This document shows positions 50,801-63,851 of a stretch of DNA of 64,000 nt, one piece after another. Origin of the DNA: Chlorocebus sabaeus. Taxonomy: Eukaryota; Chordata; Mammalia; Primates; Cercopithecidae. The notes under the pieces were generated by a model, which ran no database searches, had not been told where the DNA came from, and worked only from the letters and a program-made list of their open reading frames with translations. Where the stretch lies: assembly GCF_047675955.1 (NCBI RefSeq), contig NW_027327637.1, positions 186,001 to 250,000 on the forward strand. Direction: 5' to 3'. The position numbers were made by a program, and so were the translations under genes. How positions within the stretch are numbered: position 1 is the stretch's first letter; every line of letters starts with the position of its first letter.

Positions 50801-53800
50801 GCTCTGTGTTCTGTTAATTCATCTCACAGAGTTACACCTTTCCCTTCAAGAAGCCTTTCGCTAAGGCTGTTCTTGTGGAATTGGCAAAGGGATATTTGGA
50901 AGCCCACAGAGGGCTATGGTGAAAAAGGAAATATCTTCCGTTCAAAACTGGAAAGAAGCTTTCTGAGAAACTGCTCTGTGTTCTGTTAATTCATCTCACA
51001 GAGTTACATCTTTAACTTCAAGAAGCCTTTCGCTAAGGCTGTTCTTGTGGAATTGGCAAAGGGATATTTGGAAGCCCATAGAGGGCTATGGAGAAAAAGG
51101 AAATATCTTCCGTTCAAAACTGGAAAGAAGCTTTCTGAGAAACTGTTCTATGTTCTGTTAATTCATCTCACAGAGTTACATCTTTCCCTTCAAGAAGCCT
51201 TTCGCTAAGGCTGTTCTTGTGGAATTGGCAAAGGGATATTTGGAAGCCCATAGAGGGCTATGGTGAAAAAGGAAATATCTTTCGTTCAAAACTGGAAAGA
51301 AGCTTTCTGAGAAACTGCTCTGTGTTCTGTTAATTCATCTCACAGAGTTACATCTTTCCCTTCAAGAAGCCTTTCGCTAAGCCTGTTCTTGTGGAATTGG
51401 CAAAGGGATATTTCGAAGCCCATAGAGGTCTATGGTGAAAAAGGAAATATCTTCCGTTCAAAACTGGAAAGAAGCTTTCTGAGAAACTGCTCTGTGTTCT
51501 GTTAATTCATCTCACAGAGTTACATCTTTACCTCCAAGAAGCCTTTCGCTAAGGCTGTTCTTGTGGAATTGGCAAAGGGATATTTGGAAGCCCATAGAGG
51601 GCTATGGTGAAAAAGGAAATATCTTCCGTTCAAAACTGGAAAGAAGCTTTCTGAGAAACTGCTCTGTGTTCTGTTAATTCATCTCACAGAGTTACATCTT
51701 TCCCTTCAAGAAGTCTTTCGCTAAGGCTGTTCTTGTGGAATTGGCAAAGGGGTATTTGGAAGCCCATAGAGGGCTATGGTGAAAAAGGAAATATCTTCCG
51801 TTCAAAACTGGAAAGAAGCTTTCTGAGAAACTGCTCTGTGTTCTGTTAATTCATCTCACAGAGTTACATCTTTAACTTCAAGAAGCCTTTCGCTAAGGCT
51901 GTTCTTGTGGAACTGGCAAAGGGATATTTGGAAGCCCATAGAGGGCTATGTTGAAAAAGGAAATATCTTCCGTTCAAAACTGGAAAGAAGCTTTCTGAGA
52001 AATTGCTCTGTGTTCTGTTAATTCATCTCACAGAGTTACATCTTTCCCTTCAGGAAGAATTTCGCTAAGGCTGTTCTTGTGGAATTGGCAAAGGAATATT
52101 TGGAAGCCCATAGAGGGCTATGGTGAAAAAGGAAATATCTTCCGTTCAAAACTGGAAAGAAGCTTTCTGAGAAACTGCTCTGTGTTCTGTTAATTCATCT
52201 CACAGAGTTACATCTTTCCCTTCAAGAAGCCTTTCGCTAAGGCTGTTCTTGTGGAATTGGCAAAGGGATATTTGGAAGCCCATAGAGGGCTATGGTGAAA
52301 AAGGAAATATCTTCCGTTCAAAACTGGAAAGAAGCTTTCTGAGAAACTGCTCTGTGTTCTGTTAATTCATCTCAACGAGTTACATCTTTCCCTTCAAGAA
52401 GACTTTCGCTTAGGCTGTTCTTGTGGAATTGGCAAAGGGATATTTGGAAGCCCATAGAGGGCTATGGTGAAAAAGGAAATATCTTTCGTTCAAAACTCGA
52501 AAGAAGCTTTCTGAGAAACTGCTCTGTGTTCTGTTAATTCATCTCACAGAGTTACATCTTTCCCTTCAAGAAGCCTTTCGCTAAGGCTGTTCTTGTGGAA
52601 TTGGCAAAGGGATATTTGGAAGCCCATAGAGGGCTATGGTGAAAAAGGAAATATCTTTCGTTCAAAACTGGAAAGAAGCTTTCTGAGAAACTGCTCTGTG
52701 TTCTGTTAATTCATCTCACAGAGTTACATCTTTCCCTTCAAGAAGCCTTTCGCTAAGCCTGTTCTTGTGGAATTGGCAAAGGGATATTTCGAAGCCCATA
52801 GAGGGCTATGGTGAAAAAGGAAATATCTTCCGTTCAAAACTGGAAAGAAGCTTTCTGAGAAACTGCTCTGTGTTCTGTTAATTCATCTCACAGAGTTACA
52901 TCTTTCCCTTCAAGAAGCCTTTCGCTAAGCCTGTTCTTGTGGAATTGGCAAAGGGATATTTCGAAGCCCATAGAGGGCTAAGGTGAAAAAGGAAATATCT
53001 TCCGTTCAAAACAGGAAAGAAGCTTTCTGAGAAACTGCTCTGTGTTCTGTTAATTCATCTCACAGAGTTACATCTTTCCCTTCAAGAAGCCTTTCGCTAA
53101 GGCTGTTCTTGTGGAATTGGCAAAGGGATATTTGGAAGCCCATAGAGGGCTATGGTGAAAAAGGAAATATCTTCCGTTCAAAACTGGAAAGAAGTTTTCT
53201 GAGAAACTGCTCTGTGTTCTGTTAATTCATCTCACAGAGTTACATCTTTCCCTACAAGAAGCCTTTCGCTTAGGCTGTTCTTGTGGAATTGGCAAAGGGA
53301 TATTTGGAAGCCCATAGAGGGCTATGGTGAAAAAGGAAATATCTTTCGTTCAGAACTGGAAAGAAGCTTTCTGAGAAACTGCTCTGTGTTCTGTTAATTC
53401 ATCTCACAGAGTTACATCTTTCCCTTCAAGAAGCCTTTCGCTAAGGCTGTTCTTGTGGAATTGGCAAAGGGATATTTCGAAGCCCATAGAGGGCTATGGT
53501 GAAAAAGGAAATATCTTCCGTTCAAAACTGGAAAGAAGCTTTCTGAGAAACTGCTCTGTGTTCTGTTAATTCATCTCACAGAGTTACATCTTTCCCTTCA
53601 AGAAGCCTTTCGCTAAGCCTGTTCTTGTGGAATTGGCAAAGGTATATTTCGAAGCCCATAGAGGGCTAAGGTGAAAAAGGAAATATCTTCCGTTCAAAAC
53701 TGGAAAGAAGCTTTCTGAGAAACTGCTCTGTGTTCTGTTAATTCATCTCACAGAGTTACATCTTTCCCTTCAAGAAGCCTTTCGCTAAGGCTGTTCTTGT

Positions 53801-54440
53801 GGAATTGGCAAAGGGATATTTGGAAGCCCATAGAGGGCTATGGTGAAAAAGGAAATATCTTCCGTTCAAAACTGGAAAGAAGTTTTCTGAGAAACTGCTC
53901 TGTGTTCTGTTAATTCATCTCACAGAGTTACATCTTTCCCTACAAGAAGCCTTTCGCTTAGGCTGTTCTTGTGGAATTGGCAAAGGGATATTTGGAAGCC
54001 CATAGAGGGCTATGGTGAAAAAGGAAATATCTTCCGTTCAAAACTGGAAAGAAGCTTTCTGAGAAACTGCTCTGTGTTCTGTTAATTCATCTCACAGAGT
54101 TACATCTTTCCCTTCAGGAAGCCTTTCGCTAAGCCTGTTCTTGTGGAATTGGCAAAGAGATATTTCGAAGCCCATAGAGGGCTACGGTGAAAAAGGAAAT
54201 ATCTTCCGTTCAAAACTGGAAAGAAGCTTTCTGAGAAACTGCTCTGTGTTCTGTTAATTCATCTCACAGAGTTACATCTTTCCCTTCAAGAAGCCTTTCG
54301 CTAAGCCTGTTCTTGTGGAATTGGCAAAGGGATATTTCGAAGCCCATAGAGGGCTATGGTGAAAAAGGAAATATCTTCCGTTCAAAACTGGAAAGAAGCT
54401 TTCTGAGAAACTGCTCTGTGTTCTGTTAATTCATCTCACA
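47831..54440 (+). repeat. Block C of the 38-54 kb mosaic, with switching ancestry
   Basis: About 47.83-48.95 kb best matches 42.5-43.6 kb (AAGCTGCTC, GAAACCCTAG; offset 5,330). About 48.95-49.99 kb best matches 38.64-39.68 kb (CATCTATCC, GGGCTAAGG; offset 10,316). About 49.99-54.4 kb best matches 43.63-48.0 kb (GCCTTTTGC, AAACTCGAA, AAACAGG, TATATTTCG, CAAAGAGATA; offset 6,362). The closest relative therefore changes twice within a few kilobases. Confidence 0.75.
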
Positions 54441-57400
54441 GAGTTACATCTTTACCTTCAAGAAGCCTTTCGCTAAGGCTGTTCTTGTGGAATTGGCAAA
54501 GGGATATTTGGAAGCCCATAGAGGGCTATGGTGAAAAAGGAAATATCTTCCGTTCAAAACTGGAAAGAAGTTTTCTGAGAAACTGCTCTGTGTTCTGTTA
54601 ATTCATCTCACAGAGTTACATCTTTCCATTCAAGAAGCCTTTCGCTAAGGCTGTTCTTGTGGAATTGGCAAAGGGATATTTGGAAGCCCATAGAGGGCTA
54701 TGGTGAAAAAGGAAATATCTTCCGTTCAAAACTGGAAAGAAGCTTTCTGAGAAACTGCTCTGTGTTCTGTTAATTCATCTCAACGAGTTACATCTTTCCC
54801 TTCAAGAAGACTTTCGCTTAGGCTGTTCTTGTGGAATTGGCCACGGGATATTTGGAAGCCCATAGAGTGCTGTGTTGAAAAAGGAAATATCTTCCGTTCA
54901 AAACTGGAAAGAAGCTTTCTGAGAAACTGCTCTGTGTTCTGTTAATTCATCTCACAGAGTTACATCTTTCCCTTCAAGAAGCCTTTCGCTAAGGCTGTTC
55001 TTGTGGAATTGGCAAAGGGATATTTGGAAGCCCATAGAGGGCTATGCAGAAAAAGGAAATATCTTCCGTTCAAAACTGGAAAGAAGCTTTCTGAGAAACT
55101 GTTCTATGTTCTGTTAATTCATCTCACAGAGTTACATCTTTACCTTCAAGAAGCCTTTCGCTTAGGCTGTTCTTGTGGAATTGGCAAAGGGATATTTGGA
55201 AGCCCATAGAGGGCTATGGTGAAAAAGGAAATAACTTTCGTTCAAAACTGGAAAGAAGCTTTCTGAGAAACTGCTCTGTGTTCTGTTAATTCATCTCACA
55301 GAGTTACATCTTTCCCTTCAAGAAGCCTTTCGCTAAGGCTGTTCTTGTGGAATTGGCAAAGGGATATTTGGAAGCCCATAGAGGGCTATGGTGAAAAAGG
55401 AAATATCTTTCGTTCAAAACTGGAAAGAAGCTTTCTGAGAAACTGCTCTGTGTTCTGTTAATTCATCTCACAGAGTTACATCTTTCCCTTCAAGAAGCCT
55501 TTCGCTAAGCCTGTTCTTGTGGAATTGGCAAAGGGATATTTGGAAGCCCATAGAGGGCTATGGTGAAAAAGGAAATATCTTCCGTTCAAAACTGGAAAGA
55601 AGCTTTCTGAGAAACTGCTCTGTGTTCTGTTAATTAATCTCACAGAGTTACATCTTTCCCTTCAAGAAGCCTTTCGCTAAGCCTGTTCTTGTGGAATTGG
55701 CAAAGGGATATTTCGAAGCCCATAGAGGGCTAAGGTGAAAAAGGAAATATCTTCCGTTCAAAACTGGAAAGAAGCTTTCTGAGAAACTGCTCTGTGTTCT
55801 GTTAATTCATCTCACAGAGTTACATCTTTCCCTTCAAGAAGCCTTTCGCTAAGGCTGTTCTTGTGGTATTGGCAAAGGGATATTTGGAAGCCCATAGAGG
55901 GCTATGGTGAAAAAGGAAATATCTTCCGTTCAAAACTCGAAAGAAGTTTTCTGAGAAACTGCTCTGTGTTCTGTTAATTCATCTCACAGAGTTACATCTT
56001 TCCCTACAAGAAGCCTTTCGCTTAGGCTGTTCTTGTGGAATTGGCAAAGGGATATTTGGAAGCCCATAGAGGGCTATGGTGAAAAAGGAAATATCTTCCG
56101 TTCAAAACTGGAAAGAAGCTTTCTGAGAAACTGCTCTGTGTTCTGTTAATTCATCTCACAGAGTTACATCTTTCCTTTCAAGAAGCCTTTCGCTAAGGCT
56201 GTTCTTGTGGAATTGGCAAAGGGATATTTCGAAGCCCATAGAGGGCTCTGGTGAAAAAGGAAATATCTTCCGTTCAAAACTGGAAAGAAGCTTTCTGTGA
56301 AACTGCTCTGTGTTCTGTTAATTCATCTCACAGAGTTACATCTTTCCCTTCAAGAAGCCTTTCGCTAAGCCTGTTCTTGTGGAATTGGCAAAGGGATATT
56401 TCGAAGCCCATAGAGGGCTATGGTGAAGAAGGAAATATCTTCCGTTCAAAACTGGAAAGAAGCTTTCTGAGAAACTGCTCTGTGTTCTGTTAATTCATCT
56501 CACAGAGTTACATCTTTACCTTCAAGAAGCCTTTCCCTAAGGCTGTTCTTGTGGAATTGGCAAAGGGATATTTGGAAGCCCATAGAGGGCTATGGTGAAA
56601 AAGGAAATATCTTCCGTTCAAAACTGGAAAGAAGTTTTCTGAGAAACTGCTCTGTGTTCTGTTAATTCATCTCACAGAGTTACATCTTTCCCTACAAGAA
56701 GCCTTTCGCTTAGGCTGTTCTTGTGGAATTGGCAAAGGGATATTTGGAAGCCCATAGAGGGCTATGGTGAAAAAGGAAATATCTTCCGTTCAAAACTGGA
56801 AAGGAGCTTTCTGAGAAACTGCTCTGTGTTCTGTTAATTCATCTCACAGAGTTACATCTTTCCCTTCAAGAAGCCTTTCGCTTAGGCTGTTCTTGTGGAA
56901 TTGGCAAAGGGATATTTGGAAGCCCATAGAGGGCTATGGTGAAAAAGGAAATAACTTCCGTTCAAAACTGGAAAGAAGCTTTCTGAGAAACTGCTCTGTG
57001 TTCTGTTAATTCATCTCACAGAGTTACATCTTTCCTTTCAAGAAGCCTTTCGCTAAGGCTGTTCTTGTGGAATTGGCAAAGGGATATTTGGAAGCCCATA
57101 GAGGGCTATGGTGAAAAAGGAAATTTCTTCCGTTCAAAACTGGAAAGAAGCTTTCTCAGAAACTGCTCTGTGTTCTGTTAATTCATCTCACAGAGATACA
57201 TCTTTCCCTTCAAGAAGCCTTTCGCTAAGCCTGTTCTTGTGGAATTGGCAAAGGGATATTTGGAAGCCCTTAGAAGGCTATGGTGAAAAAGGAAATATCT
57301 TCCGTTCAAAACTGGAAAGAAGCTTTCTGAGAAACTGCTCTGTGTTCTGTTAATTCATCTCACAGAGTTACATCTTTCCCTTCAAGAAGCCTTTCGCTAA

Positions 57401-60060
57401 GGCTGTTCTTGTGGCATTGGCAAAGGGATATTTGGAAGCCCATAGAGGGCTATGGTGAAAAAGGAAATATCTTCGGTTCAAAACTGGGGAGAAGCTTTCT
57501 CAGAAACTGTTCTATGTTCTGTTAATTCATCTCACAGAGTTACATCTTTCCCTTCAAGAAGCCTTTCGCTAAGGTTGTTCTTGTGGAATTGGCAAAGGGA
57601 TATTTGGAAGCCCATAGAGGGCTATGGTGAAAAATTAAATATCTTCCGTTCAAAACTGGAAAGAAGCTTTCTGAGAAACTGCTCTGTGTTCTGTTAATTC
57701 ATCTCACCGAGTTACATCTTTAACTTCAAGAAGCCTTTCGCTAAGGCTGTTCTTGTGGAATTGGCAAAGGGATATTTGGAAGCCCTTAGAGGGCTATGGT
57801 GAAAAAGGAAATAACTTCCGTTCATAACTGGAAAGAAGCTTTCTGAGAAACTGCTCTGTGTTCTGTTAATTCATCTCACAGAGTTACATCTTTCCCTTCA
57901 AGAAGCCTTTCGCTAAGGCTGTTCTTGTGGAATTGGCAAAGGGATATTTGGAAGCCCATTGAGGGCTATTGTGAAAAAGGAAATATCTTCCGTTCAAAAC
58001 TGGAAAGAAGCTTTCTGAGAAACTGCTCTGTGTTCTGTTAATTCATCTCACAGAGTTACATCTTTCCCTTCAAGAAGCCTTTCGCTAAGGCTGTTCTTGT
58101 GGAATTGGCAAAGGGATATTTGGAAGCCCATAGAGGGCTATGGTGAAAAAGGAAATATCTTCCGTTCAAAACTGGAAAGAAGCTTTCTGAGAAACTGCTC
58201 TGTGTTCTGTTAATTCATCTCACAGAGTTACATCTTTAACTTCAAGAAGCCTTTCGCTAAGGCTGTTCTTGTGGAATTGGCAAAGGGATATTTGGAAGCC
58301 CATAGAGGGCTATGGAGAAAAAGGAAATATCTTCCGTTCAAAACTGGAAAGAAGCTTTCTGAGAAACTGTTCTATGTTCTGTTAATTCATCTCACAGAGT
58401 TACATCTTTCCCTTCAAGAAGCCTTTCGCTTAGGCTGTTCTTGTGGAATTGGCAAAGGGATATTTGGAAGCCCATAGAGGGCTATGGTGAAAAAGGAAAT
58501 ATCTTTCGTTCAAAACTGGAAAGATGCTTTCTGAGAAACTGCTCTGTGTTCTGTTAATTCATCTCACAGAGTTACATCTTTCCCTTCAAGAAGCCTTTCG
58601 CTAAGGCTGTTCTTGTGGAATTGGCAAAGGGATATTTGGAAGCCCATAGAGGGCTATGGTGAAAAAGGAAATATCTTCCGTTCAAAACTGGAAAGAAGCT
58701 TTCTGAGAAACTGCTCTGTGTTCTGTTAATTCATCTCACAGAGTTACATCTATCCTTTAAAGAAGCCTTTCGCTAACGCTGTTCTTGTGGAATTGGCAAA
58801 GGGATATTTGGAAGCCCATAGAGGGCTATGGTGAAAAAGGAAATATCTTCCGTTCAAAACTGGAAAGAAGCTTTCTGAGAAACTGCTCTGTGTTCTGTTA
58901 ATTCATCTCACAGAGTTACATCTTTCCCTTCAAGAAGCCTTTCGCTAAGGCTGTTCTTGTGGAATTGGCAAAGGGATATTTGGAAGCCCATAGAGGGCTA
59001 TGGAGAAAAAGGAAATATCTTCCGTTCAAAACTGGAAAGAAGCTTTCTGAGAAACTGCTCTGTGTTCTGTTAATTCATCTCACAGAGTTACATCTTTCCC
59101 TTCAAGAAGCCTTTCGCTAAGGCTGTTCTTGTGGAATTGGCAAAGGGATATTTGGAAGCCCATAGAGGGCTATGGTGAAAAAGGAAATATCTTCCGTTCA
59201 AAACTGGAAAGAAGCTTTCTGAGAAACTGCTCTGTGTTCTGTTAATTCATCTCACAGAGTTACATCTTTCCCTTCAAGAAGCCTTTCGCTAAGGCTGTTC
59301 TTGAGAATTGGCAAAGGGATATTTGGAAGCCCATAGAGGGCTATGGAGAAAAAGGAAATATCTTCCGTTCAAAACTGGAAAGAAGCTTTCTGAGAAACTG
59401 CTCTGTGTTCTGTTAATTCATCTCACAGAGTTACATCTTTCCCGTCAAGAAGCCTTTCGCTAAGGCTGTTCTTGTGGAATTGGCAAAGGGATATTTGGAA
59501 GCCCATAGAGGGCTATGGTGAAAAAGGAAATATCTTCGGTTCAAAACTGGAAAGAAGCTTTCTGAGAAACTGCTCTGTGTTCTGTTAATTCATCTCACAG
59601 AGTTTCATCTTTAACTTCAAGAAGCCTTTCGCTAAGGCTGTTCTTGTGGAATTGGCAAAGGGATATTTGGAAGCCCATAGAGGGCTATGGAGAAAAAGGA
59701 AATATCTTCCGTTGAAAACTGGAAAGAAGCTTTCTGAGAAACTGCTCTGTGTTCTGTTAATTCATCTCACAGAGTTACATCTTTCCCTTCAAGAAGCCTT
59801 TCGCTAAGGCTGTTCTTGTGGAATTGGCAAAGGGATATTTGGAACCCCTAGAGGGCTATGGTGAAAAAGGAAATATCTTCCGTTCAAAACTGGAAAGAAG
59901 CTTTCTGAGAAACTGCTCTGTGTTCTGTTAATTCATCTCACAGAGTTACATCTTTCCCTTCAAGAAGCCTTTCGCTAAGGCTGTTCTTGTGGAATAGGCA
60001 AAGGGATATTTGGAAGCCCATAGAAGGCTATGGTGAAAAAGGAAATATCTTCCGTTCAAA
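54441..60060 (+). repeat. More diverged alpha-satellite segment
   Basis: Many substitutions here I did not see elsewhere: GGCCACGGGATA (near 54840), GTGCTGTGTTG (near 54867), CTATGCAG (near 55041), AATTAATCTC (near 55632), GTGGTATTGG (near 55865), CCTTTCCCTAAGG (near 56529), AAATTTCTTCC (near 57121), GTGGCATTGG (near 57412), ACTGGGGAG (near 57484), AAAATTAAAT (near 57632), TTCATAACTGG (near 57822) and GAGTTTCATC (near 59600). I found no long matched copy inside the window. It looks older or less homogenised. Confidence 0.7.
59301..59310 (+). other. One-base deletion TTGAGAATTG in a monomer
   Basis: The usual CTTGTGGAATTGG is one base shorter here, CTTGAGAATTGG. Together with the deletion at 35121 it is one of only two net length changes outside the GAACCCCTAG lineage. 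Confidence 0.75.
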
Positions 60061-60069
60061 ACTGGAAAG

Positions 60070-63000
60070 AAGCTTTCTGAGAAACTGCTCTGTGTTCTGT
60101 TAATTCATCTCACAGAGTTACATCTTTAACTTCAAGAAGCCTTTCGCTAAGGCTGTTCTTGTGGAATTGGCAAAGGGATATTTGGAAGCCCATAGAGGGC
60201 TATGGAGAAAAAGGAAATATCTTCCGTTCAAAACTGGAAAGAAGCTTTCTGAGAAACTGTTCTATGTTCTGTTAATTCATCTCACAGAGTTACATCTTTC
60301 CCTTCAAGAAGCCTTTCGCTAAGGCTGTTCTTGTGGAATTGGCAAAGGGATATTTGGAAGCCCATAGAGGGCTATGGTGAAAAAGGAAATATCTTTCGTT
60401 CAAAACTGGAAAGAAGCTTTCTGAGAAACTGCTCTGTGTTCTGTTAATTCATCTCACAGAGTTACATCTTTCCCTTCAAGAAGCCTTTCGCTAAGGCTGT
60501 TCTTGTGGAATTGGCAAAGGGATATTTGGAAGCCCATAGAGGGCTATGGTGAAAAAGGAAATATCTTCCGTTCAAAACTGGAAAGAATCTTTCAGAGAAA
60601 CTGCTCTGTGTTCTGTTAATTCATCTCACAGAGTTACATCTTTAACTTCAAGAAGCCTTTCGCTAAGGCTGTTCTTGTGGAATTGGCAAAGGGATATTTG
60701 GAAGCCCATAGAGGGCTATGGTGAAAAAAGAAATATCTTCCGTTCAAAACTGGAAAGAAGCTTTCTGAGAAACTGCTCTGTGTTCTGTTAATTCATCTCA
60801 CAGAGTTACATCTTTCCCTTCAAGAAGCCTTTCGCTAAGGCTGTTCTTGTGGAATTGGCAAAGGGATATTTGGAAGCCCATAGAGGGCTATGGAGAAAAA
60901 GGAAATATCTTCCGTTCAAAACTGGAAAGAAGCTTTCTGAGAAACTGCTCTGTGTTCTGTTAATTCATCTCACAGAGTTACATCTTTCCCTTCAAGAAGC
61001 CTTTCGCTAAGGCTGTTCTTGTGGAATTGGCAAAGGGATATTTGGAAGCCCATAGAGGGCTATGGTGAAAAAGGAAATATCTTCCGTTCAAAACTGGAAA
61101 GAATCTTTCTGAGAAACTGCTCTGTGTTCTGTTAATTCATCTCACAGAGTTACATCTTTAACTTCAAGAAGCCTTTCGCTAAGGCTGTTCTTGTGGAATT
61201 GGCAAAGGGATATTTGGAAGCCCATAGAGGGCTATGGTGAAAAAGGAAATATCTTCCGTTCAAAACTGGAAAGAAGCTTTCTCAGAAACTGCTCTGTGTT
61301 CTGTTAATTCATCTCACAGAGTTACATCTTTAACTTCAAGAAGCCTTTCGCTAAGGCTGTTCTTGTGGAATTGGCAAAGGGATATTTGGAACCCCTAGAG
61401 GGCTATGGTGAAAAAGGAAATATCTTCCGTTCAAAACTGGAAAGAAGCTTTCTGAGAAACTGCTCTGTGTTCTGTTAATTCATCTCACAGAGTTACATCT
61501 TTCCCTTCAAGAAGCCTTTCGCTAAGGCTGTTCTTGTGGAATTGGCAAAGGGATATTTGGAAGCCCATAGAGGGCTATGGTGAAAAAGGAAATATCTTCC
61601 GTTCAAAACTGGAAAGAAGCTTTCTGAGAAACTGCTCTGTGTTCTGTTAATTCATCTCACAGAGTTACATCTTTAACTTCAAGAAGCCTTTCGCTAAGGC
61701 TGTTCTTGTGGAATTGGCAAAGGGATATTTGGAAGCCCATAGAGGGCTATGGAGAAAAAGGAAATATCTTCCGTTCAAAACTGGAAAGAAGCTTTCTGAG
61801 AAACTGTTCTATGTTCTGTTAATTCATCTCACAGAGTTACATCTTTCCCTTCAAGAAGCCTTTCGCTAAGGCTGTTCTTGTGGAATTGGCAAAGGGATAT
61901 TTGGAAGCCCATAGAGGGCTATGGTGAAAAAGGAAATATCTTTCGTTCAAAACTGGAAAGAAGCTTTCTGAGAAACTGCTCTGTGTTCTGTTAATTCATC
62001 TCACAGAGTTACATCTTTACCTTCAAGAAGCCTTTCGCCAAGGCTGTTCTTGTGGAATTGGCAAAGGGATATTTGGAAGCCCATAGAGGGCTATGGTGAA
62101 AAAGGAAATATCTTCCGTTCAAAACTGGAAAGAATCTTTCTGAGAAACTGCTCTGTGTTCTGTTAATTCATCTCACAGAGTTACATCTTTAACTTCAAGA
62201 AGCCTTTCGCTAAGGCTGTTCTTGTGGAATTGGCAAAGGGATATTTGGAAGCCCATAGAGGGCTATGGTGAAAAAAGAAATATCTTCCGTTCCAAACTGG
62301 AAAGAAGCTTTCTGAGAAACTGCTCTGTGTTCTGTTAATTCATCTCACAGAGTTACATCTTTCCCTTCAAGAAGCCTTTCGCTAAGGCTGTTCTTGTGGA
62401 ATTGGCAAAGGGATATTTGGAAGCCCATAGAGGGCTATGGAGAAAAAGGAAATATCTTCCGTTCAAAACTGGAAAGAAGCTTTCTGAGAAACTGCTCTGT
62501 GTTCTGTTAATTCATCTCACAGAGTTACATCTTTCCCTTCAAGAAGCCTTTCGCTAAGGCTGTTCTTGTGGAATTGGCAAAGGGATATTTGGAAGCCCAT
62601 AGAGGGCTATGGTGAAAAAGGAAATATCTTCCGTTCAAAACTGGAAAGAATCTTTCTGAGAAACTGCTCTGTGTTCTGTTAATTCATCTCACAGAGTTAC
62701 ATCTTTAACTTCAAGAAGCCTTTCGCTAAGGCTGTTCTTGTGGAATTGGCAAAGGGATATTTGGAAGCCCATAGAGGGCTATGGTGAAAAAGGAAATATC
62801 TTCCGTTCAAAACTGGAAAGAAGCTTTCTGAGAAACTGCTCTGTGTTCTGTTAATTCATCTCACAGAGTTACATCTTTAACTTCAAGAAGCCTTTCGCTA
62901 AGGCTGTTCTTGTGGAATTGGCAAAGGGATATTTGGAACCCCTAGAGGGCTATGGTGAAAAAGGAAATATCTTCCGTTCAAAACTGGAAAGAAGCTTTCT

Positions 63001-63450
63001 GAGAAACTGCTCTGTGTTCTGTTAATTCATCTCACAGAGTTACATCTTTCCCTTCAAGAAGCCTTTCGCTAAGGCTGTTCTTGTGGAATTGGCAAAGGGA
63101 TATTTGGAAGCCCATAGAGGGCTATGGTGAAAAAGGAAATATCTTCCGTTCAAAACTGGAAAGAAGCTTTCTGAGAAACTGCTCTGTGTTCTGTTAATTC
63201 ATCTCACAGAGTTACATCTTTAACTTCAAGAAGCCTTTCGCTAAGGCTGTTCTTGTGGAATTGGCAAAGGGATATTTGGAAGCCCATAGAGGGCTATGGA
63301 GAAAAAGAAAATATCTTCCGTTCAAAACTGGAAAGAAGCTTTCTGAGAAACTGTTCTATGTTCTGTTAATTCATCTCACAGAGTTACATCTTTCCCTTCA
63401 AGAAGCCTTTCGCTAAGGCTGTTCTTGTGGAATTGGCAAAGGGATATTTG
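60070..63450 (+). repeat. 1,547-bp-spaced (9-monomer) duplication
   Basis: Markers 1,547 bp apart: CTATGGAG at 60200 and 61747, GTGAAAAAAGAAAT at 60721 and 62268, GAACCCCTAG at 61389 and 62936. The unit is nine monomers minus the deleted base. Copies differ at several sites (CGCTAAGG/CGCCAAGG, TTCAGAG/TTCTGAG, CTCAG/CTGAG), so it is older than the 4,472-bp event. Confidence 0.8.
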
Positions 63451-63851
63451 GAAGCCCATAGAGGGCTATGGAGAAAAAGGAAATATCTTCCGTTCAAAAC
63501 TGGAAAGAAGCTTTCTGAGAAACTGTTCTATGTTCTGTTAATTCATCTCACAGAGTTACATCTTTCCCTTCAAGAAGCCTTTCGCTTAGGCTGTTCTTGT
63601 GGAATTGGCAAAGGGATATTTGGAAGCCCATAGAGGGCTATGGTGAAAAAGGAAATATCTTTCGTTCAAAACTGGAAAGAAGCTTTCTGAGAAACTGCTC
63701 TGTGTTCTGTTAATTCATCTCACAGAGTTACATCTTTCCCTTCAAGAAGCCTTTCGCTAAGCCTGTTCTTGTGGAATTGGCAAAGGGATATTTCGAAGCC
63801 CATAGAGGGCTATGGTGAAAAAGGAAATATCTTCCGTTCAAAACTGGAAAG

